In this document: piece after piece, positions 15,646 to 23,804 of the stretch
How the letters are laid out: each line of letters starts with the position of its first letter
Position numbering within the stretch: the first letter of the stretch is position 1
The notes under the pieces: generated by a model
Database searches by the model: none
What the model was told of the DNA's origin: nothing
What the model saw: the letters and a program-made list of their open reading frames with translations, nothing else
Source of the DNA: DASXBA01 sp036406475
Lineage (GTDB): Bacteria; Actinomycetota; Thermoleophilia; Solirubrobacterales; Thermoleophilaceae
Length of the DNA stretch: 64,000 bases
Direction of reading: 5' to 3'
NCBI GenBank assembly: GCA_036406475.1
Contig: DASXBA010000050.1
Location: 45,174-109,173 of the forward strand
Translations under genes and position numbers: made by a program

Positions 15646-16605
15646 ATGGCACAGGTCATGAAGGACCGGCAGGACGCTCCGGACACGCCGACCGACCTGG
15701 AGGGCCGCTCCTGGTGGACGACCCTCAAGCGGACCGTGCGCGAGTTCCAGGAGGACAACCTCACGGACTGGGCGGCGGCCCTCACCTACTACGGGATCCT
15801 CTCGATCTTCCCCGCGTTGCTGGCGCTGGTCTCCGTCCTCGGACTGGCCGGGCACGACGCCACGCAGTCGCTGATCGACAACCTCTCGAAGGTCGCGCCG
15901 GGTCCGGCCAACGACATCGTCACGAACGCGATCAAGAACCTGCAGAAGAGCCAGGGCGCGGCCGGGATCCTGTTCGTGGTCGGCCTGGGGGCGGCGATCT
16001 GGTCGGCCTCGGGCTACGTGGCTGCCTTCATGCGCGCCTCCAACGCGATCTACGACGTGGAGGAGGGGCGCCCGATCTGGAAGTCGCTGCCCACGCGCGT
16101 CCTGACCACGCTCGTGCTCCTGGTGATGCTCGCCGCCGTGGCGATCGGCGTGACGATCACGGGCGGCCTGGCCCACCAGGTGGGCAACGTACTGGGGGTC
16201 GGCTCGACCGCGGTGACGGTCTGGAACATCGCCAAGTGGCCGGTGATCCTGCTGGTGGTCATCACGATGTTCGCGATCCTCTACTGGGCCGCGCCCAACG
16301 TGAAGCATCCCAAGTTCCAGTGGATCAGCCCCGGCAGCGTCGTCGGCGTGCTGCTCTGGATCGCGGCCTCGGCGGCGTTCGCGCTCTACGTCGCGAACTT
16401 CTCCTCGTACAACAAGACCTACGGCGCGATCGGCGGGGTGATCGTCTTCCTCACCTGGCTCTGGATCTCGAACATCGCGATCCTGCTCGGCGCGGAGTTC
16501 AACGCCGAGCTCGAGCGGAGCCGGCAGATCGAGGCGGGGCATCCGGCCGACGAGGAGCCGTTCCTCGAGCCTCGCGACACCCGCAAGATGAAGAACGCCG
16601 ACTAG
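15646..16605 (+). CDS. YihY/virulence factor BrkB family membrane protein
   Basis: 319 residues with six predicted membrane helices. Family signatures: the N-terminal DWAAALTYYGILSIFPALLALVS helix, IWSASGYVAAFMRASNAIYDVEEGRP, the ILYWAAPNVKHPKFQWISPGS loop, and the last helix GGVIVFLTWLWISNIAILLGAEFNAELER. Despite the old BrkB and RNase BN names, the molecular role is not established; transport or lipid handling has been suggested. Preceded by CAAGGAGG, a strong ribosome site. Last gene of the four-gene operon, overlapping the convergent peptidase gene by 4 nt. Confidence 0.93.
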   Translation: MAQVMKDRQDAPDTPTDLEGRSWWTTLKRTVREFQEDNLTDWAAALTYYGILSIFPALLALVSVLGLAGHDATQSLIDNLSKVAPGPANDIVTNAIKNLQKSQGAAGILFVVGLGAAIWSASGYVAAFMRASNAIYDVEEGRPIWKSLPTRVLTTLVLLVMLAAVAIGVTITGGLAHQVGNVLGVGSTAVTVWNIAKWPVILLVVITMFAILYWAAPNVKHPKFQWISPGSVVGVLLWIAASAAFALYVANFSSYNKTYGAIGGVIVFLTWLWISNIAILLGAEFNAELERSRQIEAGHPADEEPFLEPRDTRKMKNAD

Positions 16606-17354
16606 AAGCCGTCCGGGTGCCGGCCCGTGTAGCCGCGGGCCGAGCGCATCTTCTGCGTCCAGCGGGTGCCCCGGTCGTGGAGGCCGCTCGTGTCGAAGCG
16701 CAGCCCGGCGACCATCATGTAGGCGTGCCCGCTGTTGGCGCGGATCGTGATCCAGGTCCCGCGGCCGCGGCGGCCGTAGGTCTCGAAGCCGCTCGAGTCG
16801 AGGGGCGAGTCGAGCAGGTCGCCGCCGTGGAGCGCGTAGCTGACCGAGCCGGAGCAGTCGTAGCCCGAGGCGTGGAAGCTGCCGTGACCGCCGCCGTACT
16901 TGTACGGCTTCTTGGCGATCTTGTTGCCGGCCGCGATCACGGCCTGGATCTCGGGCGGCGCGGATGCCGGCGGAACGGCCAGGCCGTCCGGGGTGAGGGT
17001 GGCCTTCTCGGTCGGCGTGGTGGTTGTGGGCACCTCGCTGTTCGACGCCGCCCGGGCGCGCTTCTTGAGCAGGCGCGCGTCGGAGCGGCTGACCACGCCG
17101 TTGGCGCGCCGGTCCTCGTCGCGCTCGAAGCGCTTGACGGAGCGCTTCGTGCCGTTGCCGAACTCGCCGTCGGCGTCAGTGTCGTGTCCGACCCGGGTCA
17201 GATACCGCTGCAGGGTCTTCACGTCGGATCCGTGCATGCCCTTGCGGAGCGTCCTGTGGCCGAAGCGCGCCGCGTCCGCCGCGGGCGCCATCAGCCCGAG
17301 CGCGCCGGCTGCGCATGCGACGACCATCGCGATACGTCGGTTCCCCTGCTGCAT
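16602..17354 (-). CDS. Secreted peptidoglycan-binding NlpC/P60-type wall hydrolase
   Basis: Exported cell-wall endopeptidase. A basic n-region (NRR) and signal peptide end near PAADA. Residues about 35-100 are a PG_binding_1 domain (LRKGMHGSDVKTLQRYL, DADGEFGNGTKRSVKRFE). After a Thr/Pro linker comes an NlpC/P60-like catalytic domain: PYKYGGGH, YDCSGSVSYAL with the catalytic Cys, and NSGHAYMMVAGL with the His. The ATG at 17354 is preferred; TTG at 17366 is also possible. The leader carries a c-di-AMP riboswitch, so expression should fall when c-di-AMP is high, as for other ydaO-controlled wall hydrolases. Confidence 0.9.
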   Translation of the reverse strand: MQQGNRRIAMVVACAAGALGLMAPAADAARFGHRTLRKGMHGSDVKTLQRYLTRVGHDTDADGEFGNGTKRSVKRFERDEDRRANGVVSRSDARLLKKRARAASNSEVPTTTTPTEKATLTPDGLAVPPASAPPEIQAVIAAGNKIAKKPYKYGGGHGSFHASGYDCSGSVSYALHGGDLLDSPLDSSGFETYGRRGRGTWITIRANSGHAYMMVAGLRFDTSGLHDRGTRWTQKMRSARGYTGRHPDGF

Positions 17355-17373
17355 TCCCTGCGTCAACCCCCTG

Positions 17374-17525
17374 GGTTCGTTCTCTCGCCTACGGGGTTAG
17401 CTGACGGGCTCGCGCCGAACGACCTGCGCTACGCCGGACACTGCCGGCGATTCGCCCCTGGCGGCCTGCCACCGCCTAGTGGGTCCCCCGCTCCCGGGCC
17501 TCGACCCGGGACTCGGCTGGGTTAT
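17374..17525 (-). promoter_or_regulatory. c-di-AMP riboswitch (ydaO/yuaA class)
   Basis: The minus-strand leader of the NlpC/P60 gene contains the conserved blocks of the ydaO-yuaA aptamer in order: CGGGGGACCCAC (near 17492-17481), GGGGCGAATCGCC (near 17460-17448), and CGAGCCCGTCAGCTAACC followed by GTAGGCG (17413-17387), closed by a TTCGTTCT/AGAGAACGAA stem. The spacing and order match the known class, which turns off wall-hydrolase and ion-transport genes when c-di-AMP binds. The start codon lies about 20-30 nt downstream, so control could be at translation or by termination; no clear terminator is seen. Confidence 0.9.
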
Positions 17526-17550
17526 GGAAAGCGCGCGGCACTATAACGAT

Positions 17551-18225
17551 GTGACCCGCGGATGTCGGCTGGTGCTGCTCCTTCTGATCCTGCTCGCGGG
17601 CTGTGGAGGTGAGAGGAAGACGGTGGTGGTAGCGGCGCTCGGCGACTCGATCACCGCCGGATCCCCGCTCTGGGATCCGAATCCGGCGGTGAGGGACGCC
17701 ATCGGCGGGCGGCTCGACCCGAACAGCCAGTACGAGCACTGGGCGGCGCGCGGCCTCGACGGCGTCCGCTTCCGCAACTGCGGCGTCTTCGGGGAGCGGA
17801 CCGACCAGATCGCCGTCCGCCTCGAGCAGTGCGCCGAAGAAGCCGACGTGCTCATCCTCCAGGGCGGGATCAACGACATCGCCCAGATGCGGAGGGTGCG
17901 CACGGCGGCCCACCACCTGCGTGAGACCGTGCGCCGCGGCAAGGCCATGGGCCTGCGGGTGGCGCTGGTCGAGGTGCTGCCGTGGAACAACGGCTACCCG
18001 CTCGCCGACCACCGCATCCGCAGGCTCAACCGGCTGATCCACGAGATCGGCCGCGACCAGGACGTGACGGTCTTCCCCTGGTACGGGCGGCTCGAGGACC
18101 CGCGGCGGCCGGGGAGGATGAAGCGCGAGTGGACGATCGACGGCGACCACCCGTCGGTACAGGGCTACCGCCGGCTCGGCGAAACGATCAGTTCCGGCGC
18201 CGGCAAGGGTCTCTTCAAGCGATGA
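17551..18225 (+). CDS. SGNH/GDSL-type lipoprotein hydrolase
   Basis: 224-residue exported esterase/lipase-like protein. GTG at 17551 gives a lipoprotein signal with lipobox LAGC. Block I is GDSITAG with the nucleophilic Ser; the block III-like motif is GGINDIAQ with Asn; block V is DGDHPSVQGYRRLGE with the catalytic Asp and His. Substrate is unknown. The gene is divergent from the riboswitch-controlled peptidase, and its stop overlaps the next start (ATGA), so it is translated together with the SnoaL-like gene. Confidence 0.9.
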   Translation: MTRGCRLVLLLLILLAGCGGERKTVVVAALGDSITAGSPLWDPNPAVRDAIGGRLDPNSQYEHWAARGLDGVRFRNCGVFGERTDQIAVRLEQCAEEADVLILQGGINDIAQMRRVRTAAHHLRETVRRGKAMGLRVALVEVLPWNNGYPLADHRIRRLNRLIHEIGRDQDVTVFPWYGRLEDPRRPGRMKREWTIDGDHPSVQGYRRLGETISSGAGKGLFKR

Positions 18226-18557
18226 CCGAAAACACAGACATAGTGCGCAGGGCCTTTCAGGCGTTCCAGGACAGGGAGCGGGAGGTGTTCGAGGGGCTGC
18301 TCGCGGACGACTTCTCCTTCAGCAGCCCGCACGACCCGCAGCTCGACAAGGACGGCTACTTCGACCGCTGCTGGCCCAACGCCGGCCACATGCGCTCGCA
18401 GACGCTCGACCGGGTGGTGGAGGCGGGCGACGAGGTCTTCGTCCGCTACGAGGTCGAGCGGACCGACGGCGTTCGCTTCCACAACACCGAGCTGATCACG
18501 GTCCGCGAAGGGCGGATCGCGCGCGTCGAGGTCTACTACGGCGCGGAGTTCGAGTAG
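18222..18557 (+). CDS. SnoaL-like (NTF2-fold) protein
   Basis: 111 residues of the SnoaL/NTF2-like cone fold: TDIVRRAFQAFQDRE, LLADDFSFSSP, a central GDEVFVRYEVERTDG and the tail VREGRIARVEVYYGAEFE. Members bind small hydrophobic ligands or act as small isomerases; the role here is unknown. It is one of several SnoaL-type genes or remnants in the window. Overlaps the upstream hydrolase by 4 nt and the convergent UDG gene by 22 nt. Confidence 0.87.
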   Translation: MTENTDIVRRAFQAFQDREREVFEGLLADDFSFSSPHDPQLDKDGYFDRCWPNAGHMRSQTLDRVVEAGDEVFVRYEVERTDGVRFHNTELITVREGRIARVEVYYGAEFE

Positions 18558-19234
18558 GCCAGCTCGCGCGCGCGGGCGAAGACCGCGTCCATCATCGGCT
18601 CGGTGAGCTTGCCGGTGAAGGTGTTCTGCTGGCTCGGGTGGTAGGTGCCGAGCAGGACGGGCTTGCCCTCCGCCGCGTGCTCGGCCCCGTGGCCGAAGCG
18701 AGGGCGGGGGCGGAGCCCGAGCATGCCGCAGGCCACGTCCCAGGCGAATTTCCCGAGGCAGACGATCACGGCCGGCCGGATCAGCTCGAGCTCGCGCTCG
18801 GCGTAGGGGAGGCAGTTGTCGCGCTCCTCCGGAAGCGGCTTGTTCGCCGGCGGGGCGCAGCGCACGGCGGCGCCGACGAAGGCGCCGTCGAGCCGCAGCC
18901 CGTCGTCCACGTGGCGGGAGGTGGCCTGGTTGGCGAAGCCGGTGCGGTGCAGCGAGCCGAACAGCCAGTCGCCCGAGCGGTCGCCGGTGAACACCCGTCC
19001 GGTGCGGTTGCCGCCGTGGGCTGCCGGCGCGAGGCCGAGCACGTAGACGCCCGCGTCCGGGTCGCCGAAGCCAGGCACCGGGCGGCCCCAGTAGTCCTCG
19101 TCGCGGTAGGCCGCGCGCTTCTCGCGCGCCACCTTCTCCCGCCACTCGACGAGCCGCGGGCAGCGCCGGCAGCGGACGATCCGCCGCTCTAGGGCTTCAA
19201 GCGCTTGCCGCTGCTGAACAGGTACTGGGCCCAC
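18536..19234 (-). CDS. Type-5 uracil-DNA glycosylase (UdgB-like, Fe-S)
   Basis: Removes uracil and related deaminated bases from DNA. The N-terminus carries CRRCPRL, two of the Fe-S cysteines. The catalytic loop is GLAPAAHGGNRTGRVFTGD, where the family-5 enzyme lacks the catalytic Asp of family 1. Further blocks are AVRCAPPANKP, ELELIRPAVIVCLGK and the C-terminal HPS motif (GTYHPSQQN). The start is uncertain: the nearest in-frame start is GTG at 19234, which overlaps the end of the ABC permease gene. The convergent end overlaps the SnoaL-like gene. Confidence 0.92.
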   Translation of the reverse strand: MGPVPVQQRQALEALERRIVRCRRCPRLVEWREKVAREKRAAYRDEDYWGRPVPGFGDPDAGVYVLGLAPAAHGGNRTGRVFTGDRSGDWLFGSLHRTGFANQATSRHVDDGLRLDGAFVGAAVRCAPPANKPLPEERDNCLPYAERELELIRPAVIVCLGKFAWDVACGMLGLRPRPRFGHGAEHAAEGKPVLLGTYHPSQQNTFTGKLTEPMMDAVFARARELAYSNSAP

Positions 19235-19953
19235 AGGTAGGCCGGGATCGCGAAGGCGGCGGTGACTCCGAGCGACAGCCAGATGCTCACGTCGCTGTGG
19301 CCGAGGAAGCCGAAGCGCAGCCCGTTGACGAGGTAGAAGATCGGGTTGACGTGGGAGAGCTCGTGCCAAGGCGAGGGCAGGATGCTCACCGAGTAGAAGA
19401 CGCCGCCCACGAACGCCAGCGGCAGGATCACGATGTTCTGGATGAACGTGGTGTGGTCCCACTGCTCGGCGTAGATGCCCACCACCAGGCCGAGCGCGCT
19501 GAACAGGACGAGGCCCAGGGCGACCATCGCCACGAGGGCGAACGGCCGCTCGAGCGGCACGCCCACGAGCGGCACCGACAGGACGGCCAGCGAGCCCCCG
19601 ATCGCGAGCGCGCGGAAGATGCCGCCGACGTTGAAGCCGAGCGTCATCTGCCACGGGTGCATGGGCGCCGAGAGCACGTCGTTGACGTAGCGGTCGAAGC
19701 GCGCCTGGAAGATCGTCGAGGCGTTGTTGGAGTAGGCCGCCTGGACCATCGCCATCGTGATCAGGCCGGGCACGATGAAGACGCTGTAGTCGACGCCCTC
19801 GATGTGCTTGATCCGGCCGCCGAGCGAGAGCCCGAACACGAGGATGAAGAGCAGCGAGCTGATCACCGGTGCGAGGATCGTTTGCGTCCAGAGCTTGGAG
19901 ACGCGCAGCGTCTCGCGCTTGGACAGCCACTTGAGGCCGGTCGCGCCGCTCAC
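19189..19953 (-). CDS. ABC-2 type transporter permease
   Basis: 254-residue integral membrane protein with six predicted helices, the partner of the ATPase immediately upstream. GTG at 19953 overlaps the ATPase stop by 4 nt. Family features: VSKLWTQTILAPVISSLLF, GVDYSVFIVPGLITMAMVQAAYSN, YVNDVLSAPMHPWQM, and the ABC-2 loop LPLAFVGGVFYSVSILPSPW followed by NPIFYLVNGLRFGFLG. Probably exports a drug, lipid or polysaccharide; the substrate cannot be read from sequence. Confidence 0.93.
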   Translation of the reverse strand: MSGATGLKWLSKRETLRVSKLWTQTILAPVISSLLFILVFGLSLGGRIKHIEGVDYSVFIVPGLITMAMVQAAYSNNASTIFQARFDRYVNDVLSAPMHPWQMTLGFNVGGIFRALAIGGSLAVLSVPLVGVPLERPFALVAMVALGLVLFSALGLVVGIYAEQWDHTTFIQNIVILPLAFVGGVFYSVSILPSPWHELSHVNPIFYLVNGLRFGFLGHSDVSIWLSLGVTAAFAIPAYLWAQYLFSSGKRLKP

Positions 19954-20690
19954 GCCTGCACCTCCATGGCCTTGACGTAGACGTCGGTGAGGCGGTCGAC
20001 GCCGAAGTGGTCGCGCAGGCCCTCGGCGGTGTCGCGCGCGATCAGGCGCCCGCCGCGGATCAAGCCGATCTCCTCGCACAGCTCCTCCGCCTCGTCGAGG
20101 TAGTGGGTGGTGAGCAGGATCGTCGTGCCCTCGCTGTGGAGCCTGCGGATGTAGCGCCAGAGCTCGATGCGCAGCTCGAAGTCGACGCCGGCAGTGGGCT
20201 CGTCGAGGATCACGAGACGGGGGCGGTGCATGAGAGCGCGGGCGAGGAGCAGGCGTCGGCGCTGGCCGCCCGAGAGGCGCGGTGCCCGCACGTCGCGCTT
20301 GGAGCGCAGGCCGAAGACGTCGATCATCTCGTCGGCGCGCGCTTCGGCCTCGTCGCCCTGCATCCCGAAGTAGCCGCCGTGGTAGACGAGCGTCTCGTGC
20401 ACGGTGAGGAAGCGGTCGAGGTTGATGTCCTGCTCGGCCAGCCCGATCCAGGAGCGGGCGATCAGCGTGTCGGCGGGCTCGCCGAAGACGAGCACATCGC
20501 CGGAGGACACCCGGATCAGGTTGCAGACCGCGGAGATCAGGGTGGTCTTGCCCGCGCCGTTGGGCCCAAGCAGGCCGAAGAACGACCCCGCGGGAATCTC
20601 GAGGTCGAAGTTCTCGAGGGCGAGAGTGCCGTCGTCGTAGCGCTTGGTCAGGCCGCGCAGCTCGAGCGCGGGAGCGGTGTCCTTGAACAC
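19950..20690 (-). CDS. ABC transporter ATP-binding protein
   Basis: 246-residue ATPase of the DrrA/CcmA group. Walker A GPNGAGKTT, Q-loop region LAEQDINLDRF, signature LSGGQRRR, Walker B LVILDEP, D-loop TAGVD and the switch His in LLTTHYLDEAEEL. It powers the ABC-2 permease with which it overlaps. The pair forms a complete half-transporter set. Divergent from the secreted metallopeptidase-like gene, with a gap of only 76 nt to its assigned start. Confidence 0.94.
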   Translation of the reverse strand: MFKDTAPALELRGLTKRYDDGTLALENFDLEIPAGSFFGLLGPNGAGKTTLISAVCNLIRVSSGDVLVFGEPADTLIARSWIGLAEQDINLDRFLTVHETLVYHGGYFGMQGDEAEARADEMIDVFGLRSKRDVRAPRLSGGQRRRLLLARALMHRPRLVILDEPTAGVDFELRIELWRYIRRLHSEGTTILLTTHYLDEAEELCEEIGLIRGGRLIARDTAEGLRDHFGVDRLTDVYVKAMEVQA

Positions 20691-20766
20691 CCCTTCGAAG
20701 TTAGCGACGCCCTGCGATCAGGCGTAGGATCGACAGATCAGGACTCGCTGCCGGCTCATCGCCACG

Positions 20767-23169
20767 GTGGCCCTCGTGGCGGTTGCGGCTTGCGTTGGGC
20801 CACCCTCCGCCGGGGCGCTCACCCCGGGTCCGAAGGAAGCCGTGCTCCGGGCCGGCGATCTACCGGGAGTCCACGTGGCGAAGAGCTCGCCGAAGGCCTG
20901 GGTCCGCGCGGCCAAGGGACGTCGGCTGCGGACTGCCGCTAGCGTCGGCAAGCTCACCGGCGACCCGCGGCTCCTGATCGTCACTCGCGCTGCCGTGGCG
21001 CGCTCGACGAGGGCCGCCAAGAAGTACGTCAAGCGGCTTCGCCGGCTGCGCAGGTCCCGCAGGACGAAACTCGATGCCAAGGCGCTGAAGGTCTCCAAGG
21101 CGAGCCTCAAGAAGGCGGTCCGTTTCCGCTGGCGGGAGGGCCGGGTCGTGGGCGAGCTGACGTATGTCGACCCGAAGGGCGCCTGGGGGCGGGACCTTGC
21201 CATCCGCCTCGTCCGGGTGATCCGGGAGCGAGTGCGAGCCGCTGCCCGCCGCACGGCGTGGGACACGATCGCCGGGCGCGCGGCCAAGTCGCGCGGGCCG
21301 GTCTCGCGGCGCCTTGCCCTCCAGGCCTTCTCGCTCACGGTCGCCAGGATCAAGGGGGTCAAGCTGCCGCCCGGCGGGCACGGCGGGACGAGCTCCGCCA
21401 CCCTGCCTCTGGCCTGGATCGCGGCCCGTTACAAGGGCCTCAGCCGCCGCCAGAAGGCAGCCGTACGCCGCGGCCTCAAGCGCATCAAGAGGAAGCGGCG
21501 GCGGCGCGTTCGCCGGGCGGCCGCCGGCGACCAGGCCTTCGTCGACAAGGTCGCGCGGCAACTCGCACCCAAGCTGGGGATTACCAAGAAGCTCGTTCCC
21601 ATGGATGTCGGGGTGGGAGGCCAGGGCGAGGATCCGAGCGTGCTCGCGATGGCGATCCCCAACTACTTCAACGTGCCGCCATTCCGGGGCGTGTTCCCGA
21701 TCGGCTGTGCGATCCGGTTCACACCCGCGGGCAACGCCAAGACCGGCGACGACCGGAAGTACATCCTCGCCCACGAGGTCTTCCACTGCCTTGTGGCCCA
21801 GATACTCGTCAGCGGGCAACGCTTCGCCTCCATCCACCCGTGGTTGCAGGAGGGCGCCGCGAACTACGCAGGTTGCACCTACGGCCCACGCTCGAGGGTC
21901 GGCGAGGACCACCACGACGGCTGGGCGATCTCGCCGGGGCGGCAGCTCTTCGGCCGCTCCTACGACGCGCTGGGCTTCTTTGCGCTCATGAGTCGCACCG
22001 AGCCTGCTCCGTACTCGTTGATCGCGAACATGTTCGTGGCGAATGCGGCCGGCGACGACCGCCGCGCCTATCAGGCGGGCGTGACGGCCGACGAGGAGAG
22101 CCTGCTCAACGCCTGGTCGTCGAACTACTTCCGCGCCGCGTCGTTCGGGGACGACTGGGACTTCGGGAGCATCTGCGTGCCGAACGACTTCGCCACGCCA
22201 AAGCCGACGCCGCTACAGGAGGGGGAGACGGTGCCGATCGCCGCGGGCACCTTCGCCGCGATCATGCTCCGCCTCGAGCCGCAGACGGACATCACCCACG
22301 TCAAGGTTCCGCAGGGGCACCTGCGTGTCCACGGCGGCGACGGCCCTCCCGACGACAAGCACGTGCGCGACGGTTGGTACTGCACGAGGTCCGGTGGCTG
22401 TGCCTGCCCACCGGGAAAGCACTACGAGGGTCCGGAGCTCAGGACCCTCGCCCCGGATCCACCCCCGCTGGTCGCGCTCACCGGCGGGCCCGCCGGGCTT
22501 TCGGGCACGCTCGAGGGGCGCGACCTGGATCCCTACTGCAAGGCCGGCCCGCCGCCGCCGAACAATCCGGTCCCGCGCTGCCCGACGCTTCATGACGACC
22601 AGGTCTGCGTCATCTTCGACGGCAGTGCCACGGGGCAGCAGACCTACGGAGCCGGGGACCAATACTCCTGGTCCGGGAGCGGAAGCCAGACCCTGCACAT
22701 GGTCTGGCTGCTCACATATCCCGCCTGGGACGGGCAGGAGCGCGACGTGATCTCCTACCGCACCGGTTCGGGGCGGGCCGACGTCGCCTGGAACCACTCG
22801 ACCCCGAACCAGCCGGACGACTGCCACCTGCCCTTCCAGCTCCAGCCGCCGGAGAACGAGGGCGAGCTGCTCAGCTCAAACGGGCCGGGCGAGTCGACCT
22901 TCCACCTGCTCGTTCCGTTTTATCGGAACATCCTCGACGTCCACTGTCCCAGTCAGGGCTCCTTCTACTACGGGAAGTCCTTCACCTTCGTGGGCTTCAG
23001 TGGGCCTGGTGACACCGTCGACTTCGACTTCTCGCTCACGCCGAACAGCACGCACAGCCAGAGCTACAGCTTCACCCGCCCGTTCCCGCCCGGCGCCAAC
23101 AACAGCAGCGGTGAGTCCAAGTGGACCGGCTCGCTAACGGCCGTCGTCGGACCCGGCGGCTTCGACTAG
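20767..23169 (+). CDS. Large secreted HExxH putative zinc metallopeptidase
   Basis: About 800 residues with an N-terminal hydrophobic signal (ALVAVAACVGPPSAGA). Residues 30-250 are Arg/Lys-rich and may be a propeptide. HEVFH at residues 336-340, followed 22 residues on by a Glu in WLQEGAANY, fits a gluzincin zinc site. The second half has paired cysteines (CTRSGGCAC, CPTL, CVIF) and beta-rich segments with no recognised domain, perhaps for carbohydrate or surface binding. The nearest usual start is GTG 20767, but a more typical basic n-region (RTRCRLIATV) lies upstream in frame without ATG/GTG/TTG. Convergent 4-nt overlap with the murein endopeptidase gene. Confidence 0.78.
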   Translation: MALVAVAACVGPPSAGALTPGPKEAVLRAGDLPGVHVAKSSPKAWVRAAKGRRLRTAASVGKLTGDPRLLIVTRAAVARSTRAAKKYVKRLRRLRRSRRTKLDAKALKVSKASLKKAVRFRWREGRVVGELTYVDPKGAWGRDLAIRLVRVIRERVRAAARRTAWDTIAGRAAKSRGPVSRRLALQAFSLTVARIKGVKLPPGGHGGTSSATLPLAWIAARYKGLSRRQKAAVRRGLKRIKRKRRRRVRRAAAGDQAFVDKVARQLAPKLGITKKLVPMDVGVGGQGEDPSVLAMAIPNYFNVPPFRGVFPIGCAIRFTPAGNAKTGDDRKYILAHEVFHCLVAQILVSGQRFASIHPWLQEGAANYAGCTYGPRSRVGEDHHDGWAISPGRQLFGRSYDALGFFALMSRTEPAPYSLIANMFVANAAGDDRRAYQAGVTADEESLLNAWSSNYFRAASFGDDWDFGSICVPNDFATPKPTPLQEGETVPIAAGTFAAIMLRLEPQTDITHVKVPQGHLRVHGGDGPPDDKHVRDGWYCTRSGGCACPPGKHYEGPELRTLAPDPPPLVALTGGPAGLSGTLEGRDLDPYCKAGPPPPNNPVPRCPTLHDDQVCVIFDGSATGQQTYGAGDQYSWSGSGSQTLHMVWLLTYPAWDGQERDVISYRTGSGRADVAWNHSTPNQPDDCHLPFQLQPPENEGELLSSNGPGESTFHLLVPFYRNILDVHCPSQGSFYYGKSFTFVGFSGPGDTVDFDFSLTPNSTHSQSYSFTRPFPPGANNSSGESKWTGSLTAVVGPGGFD

Positions 23170-23804
23170 CGGCGGCTGCGCGGCACCCTGAAGCGCACGT
23201 GGACGTGGTCGTCGTGGTTTGCGAGCACCTGGACGACCTTCGGCGGGCCCTCGAGCCCGGTGTGGGGACCTACGAACGCGAACTGCGCGCCCGCGCGGAC
23301 GAACCGGTCGACGAGCTCCTGGGCCAGGTCGAGGTCGATGTCGCCGATGTCGCGCGGCGCGCGCTCGAGCCCGTCCAGGCGCGGGTAGTAGACGTCGATG
23401 TCGACGCCGTTCTGGTGCGAGGCGTGGCCGAGCGCGCCGAAGCGCGGGCCGAAACCGCCGCCGCGCGGCCGGCTCATGTCTCCGATGCCGATCCGGGGCG
23501 CGTCGGGGAAGTCCCTGTGGATCGAGCTCAGCACGCGCAGGACCTTCTTGATCGCGAAGTCGCAGGCGTAGCGGCGCCACCAGCGGTTGGGGGTCCGCCT
23601 GCGCGCGGGGTCCCAGGTGAAGAAGTCGGCGCCCTCCGGAGGCAGCCGCGTGCCGCGGACGAGGCGCCCGTGCCACGGCGGCCCCAGCGAGCGGCAGCGC
23701 TTGTAGTGGATCTGTGGGTAGGCGGGCTCGGTCTGCGCGGGAGCCGCGGCGGCCGGGATGGCGGCGAGCGCCAGCGCGACGAGCGCCGCCCTACCCCAGC
23801 GCAC
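23166..23804 (-). CDS. MepA-like murein endopeptidase (LAS family)
   Basis: 212-residue exported zinc endopeptidase predicted to cut peptidoglycan cross-links. A short signal peptide ends at PAQT. The LAS metal site is visible as GHASHQNGVDIDVYYP and HDDHVHVRF, with an SRPRGGGFGPRFGALG loop before it. GTG at 23804 overlaps the end of rmlB by 14 nt, so it is the last gene of the rmlD-rmlB transcription unit. Linking a wall hydrolase to rhamnose synthesis fits an envelope-assembly context. Confidence 0.9.
   Translation of the reverse strand: MRWGRAALVALALAAIPAAAAPAQTEPAYPQIHYKRCRSLGPPWHGRLVRGTRLPPEGADFFTWDPARRRTPNRWWRRYACDFAIKKVLRVLSSIHRDFPDAPRIGIGDMSRPRGGGFGPRFGALGHASHQNGVDIDVYYPRLDGLERAPRDIGDIDLDLAQELVDRFVRAGAQFAFVGPHTGLEGPPKVVQVLANHDDHVHVRFRVPRSRR

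Noticed and set aside
15714..17546. 610-residue plus-strand frame running from YihY to the SGNH gene
   Set aside because: It overlaps YihY in another frame and the antisense of the peptidase and riboswitch; no conserved blocks.
17541..17547. Possible -10 boxes (tatagt on minus, tataac on plus) in the SGNH/peptidase gap
   Set aside because: No matching -35 element at normal spacing could be defined on either strand, so no promoter is annotated.
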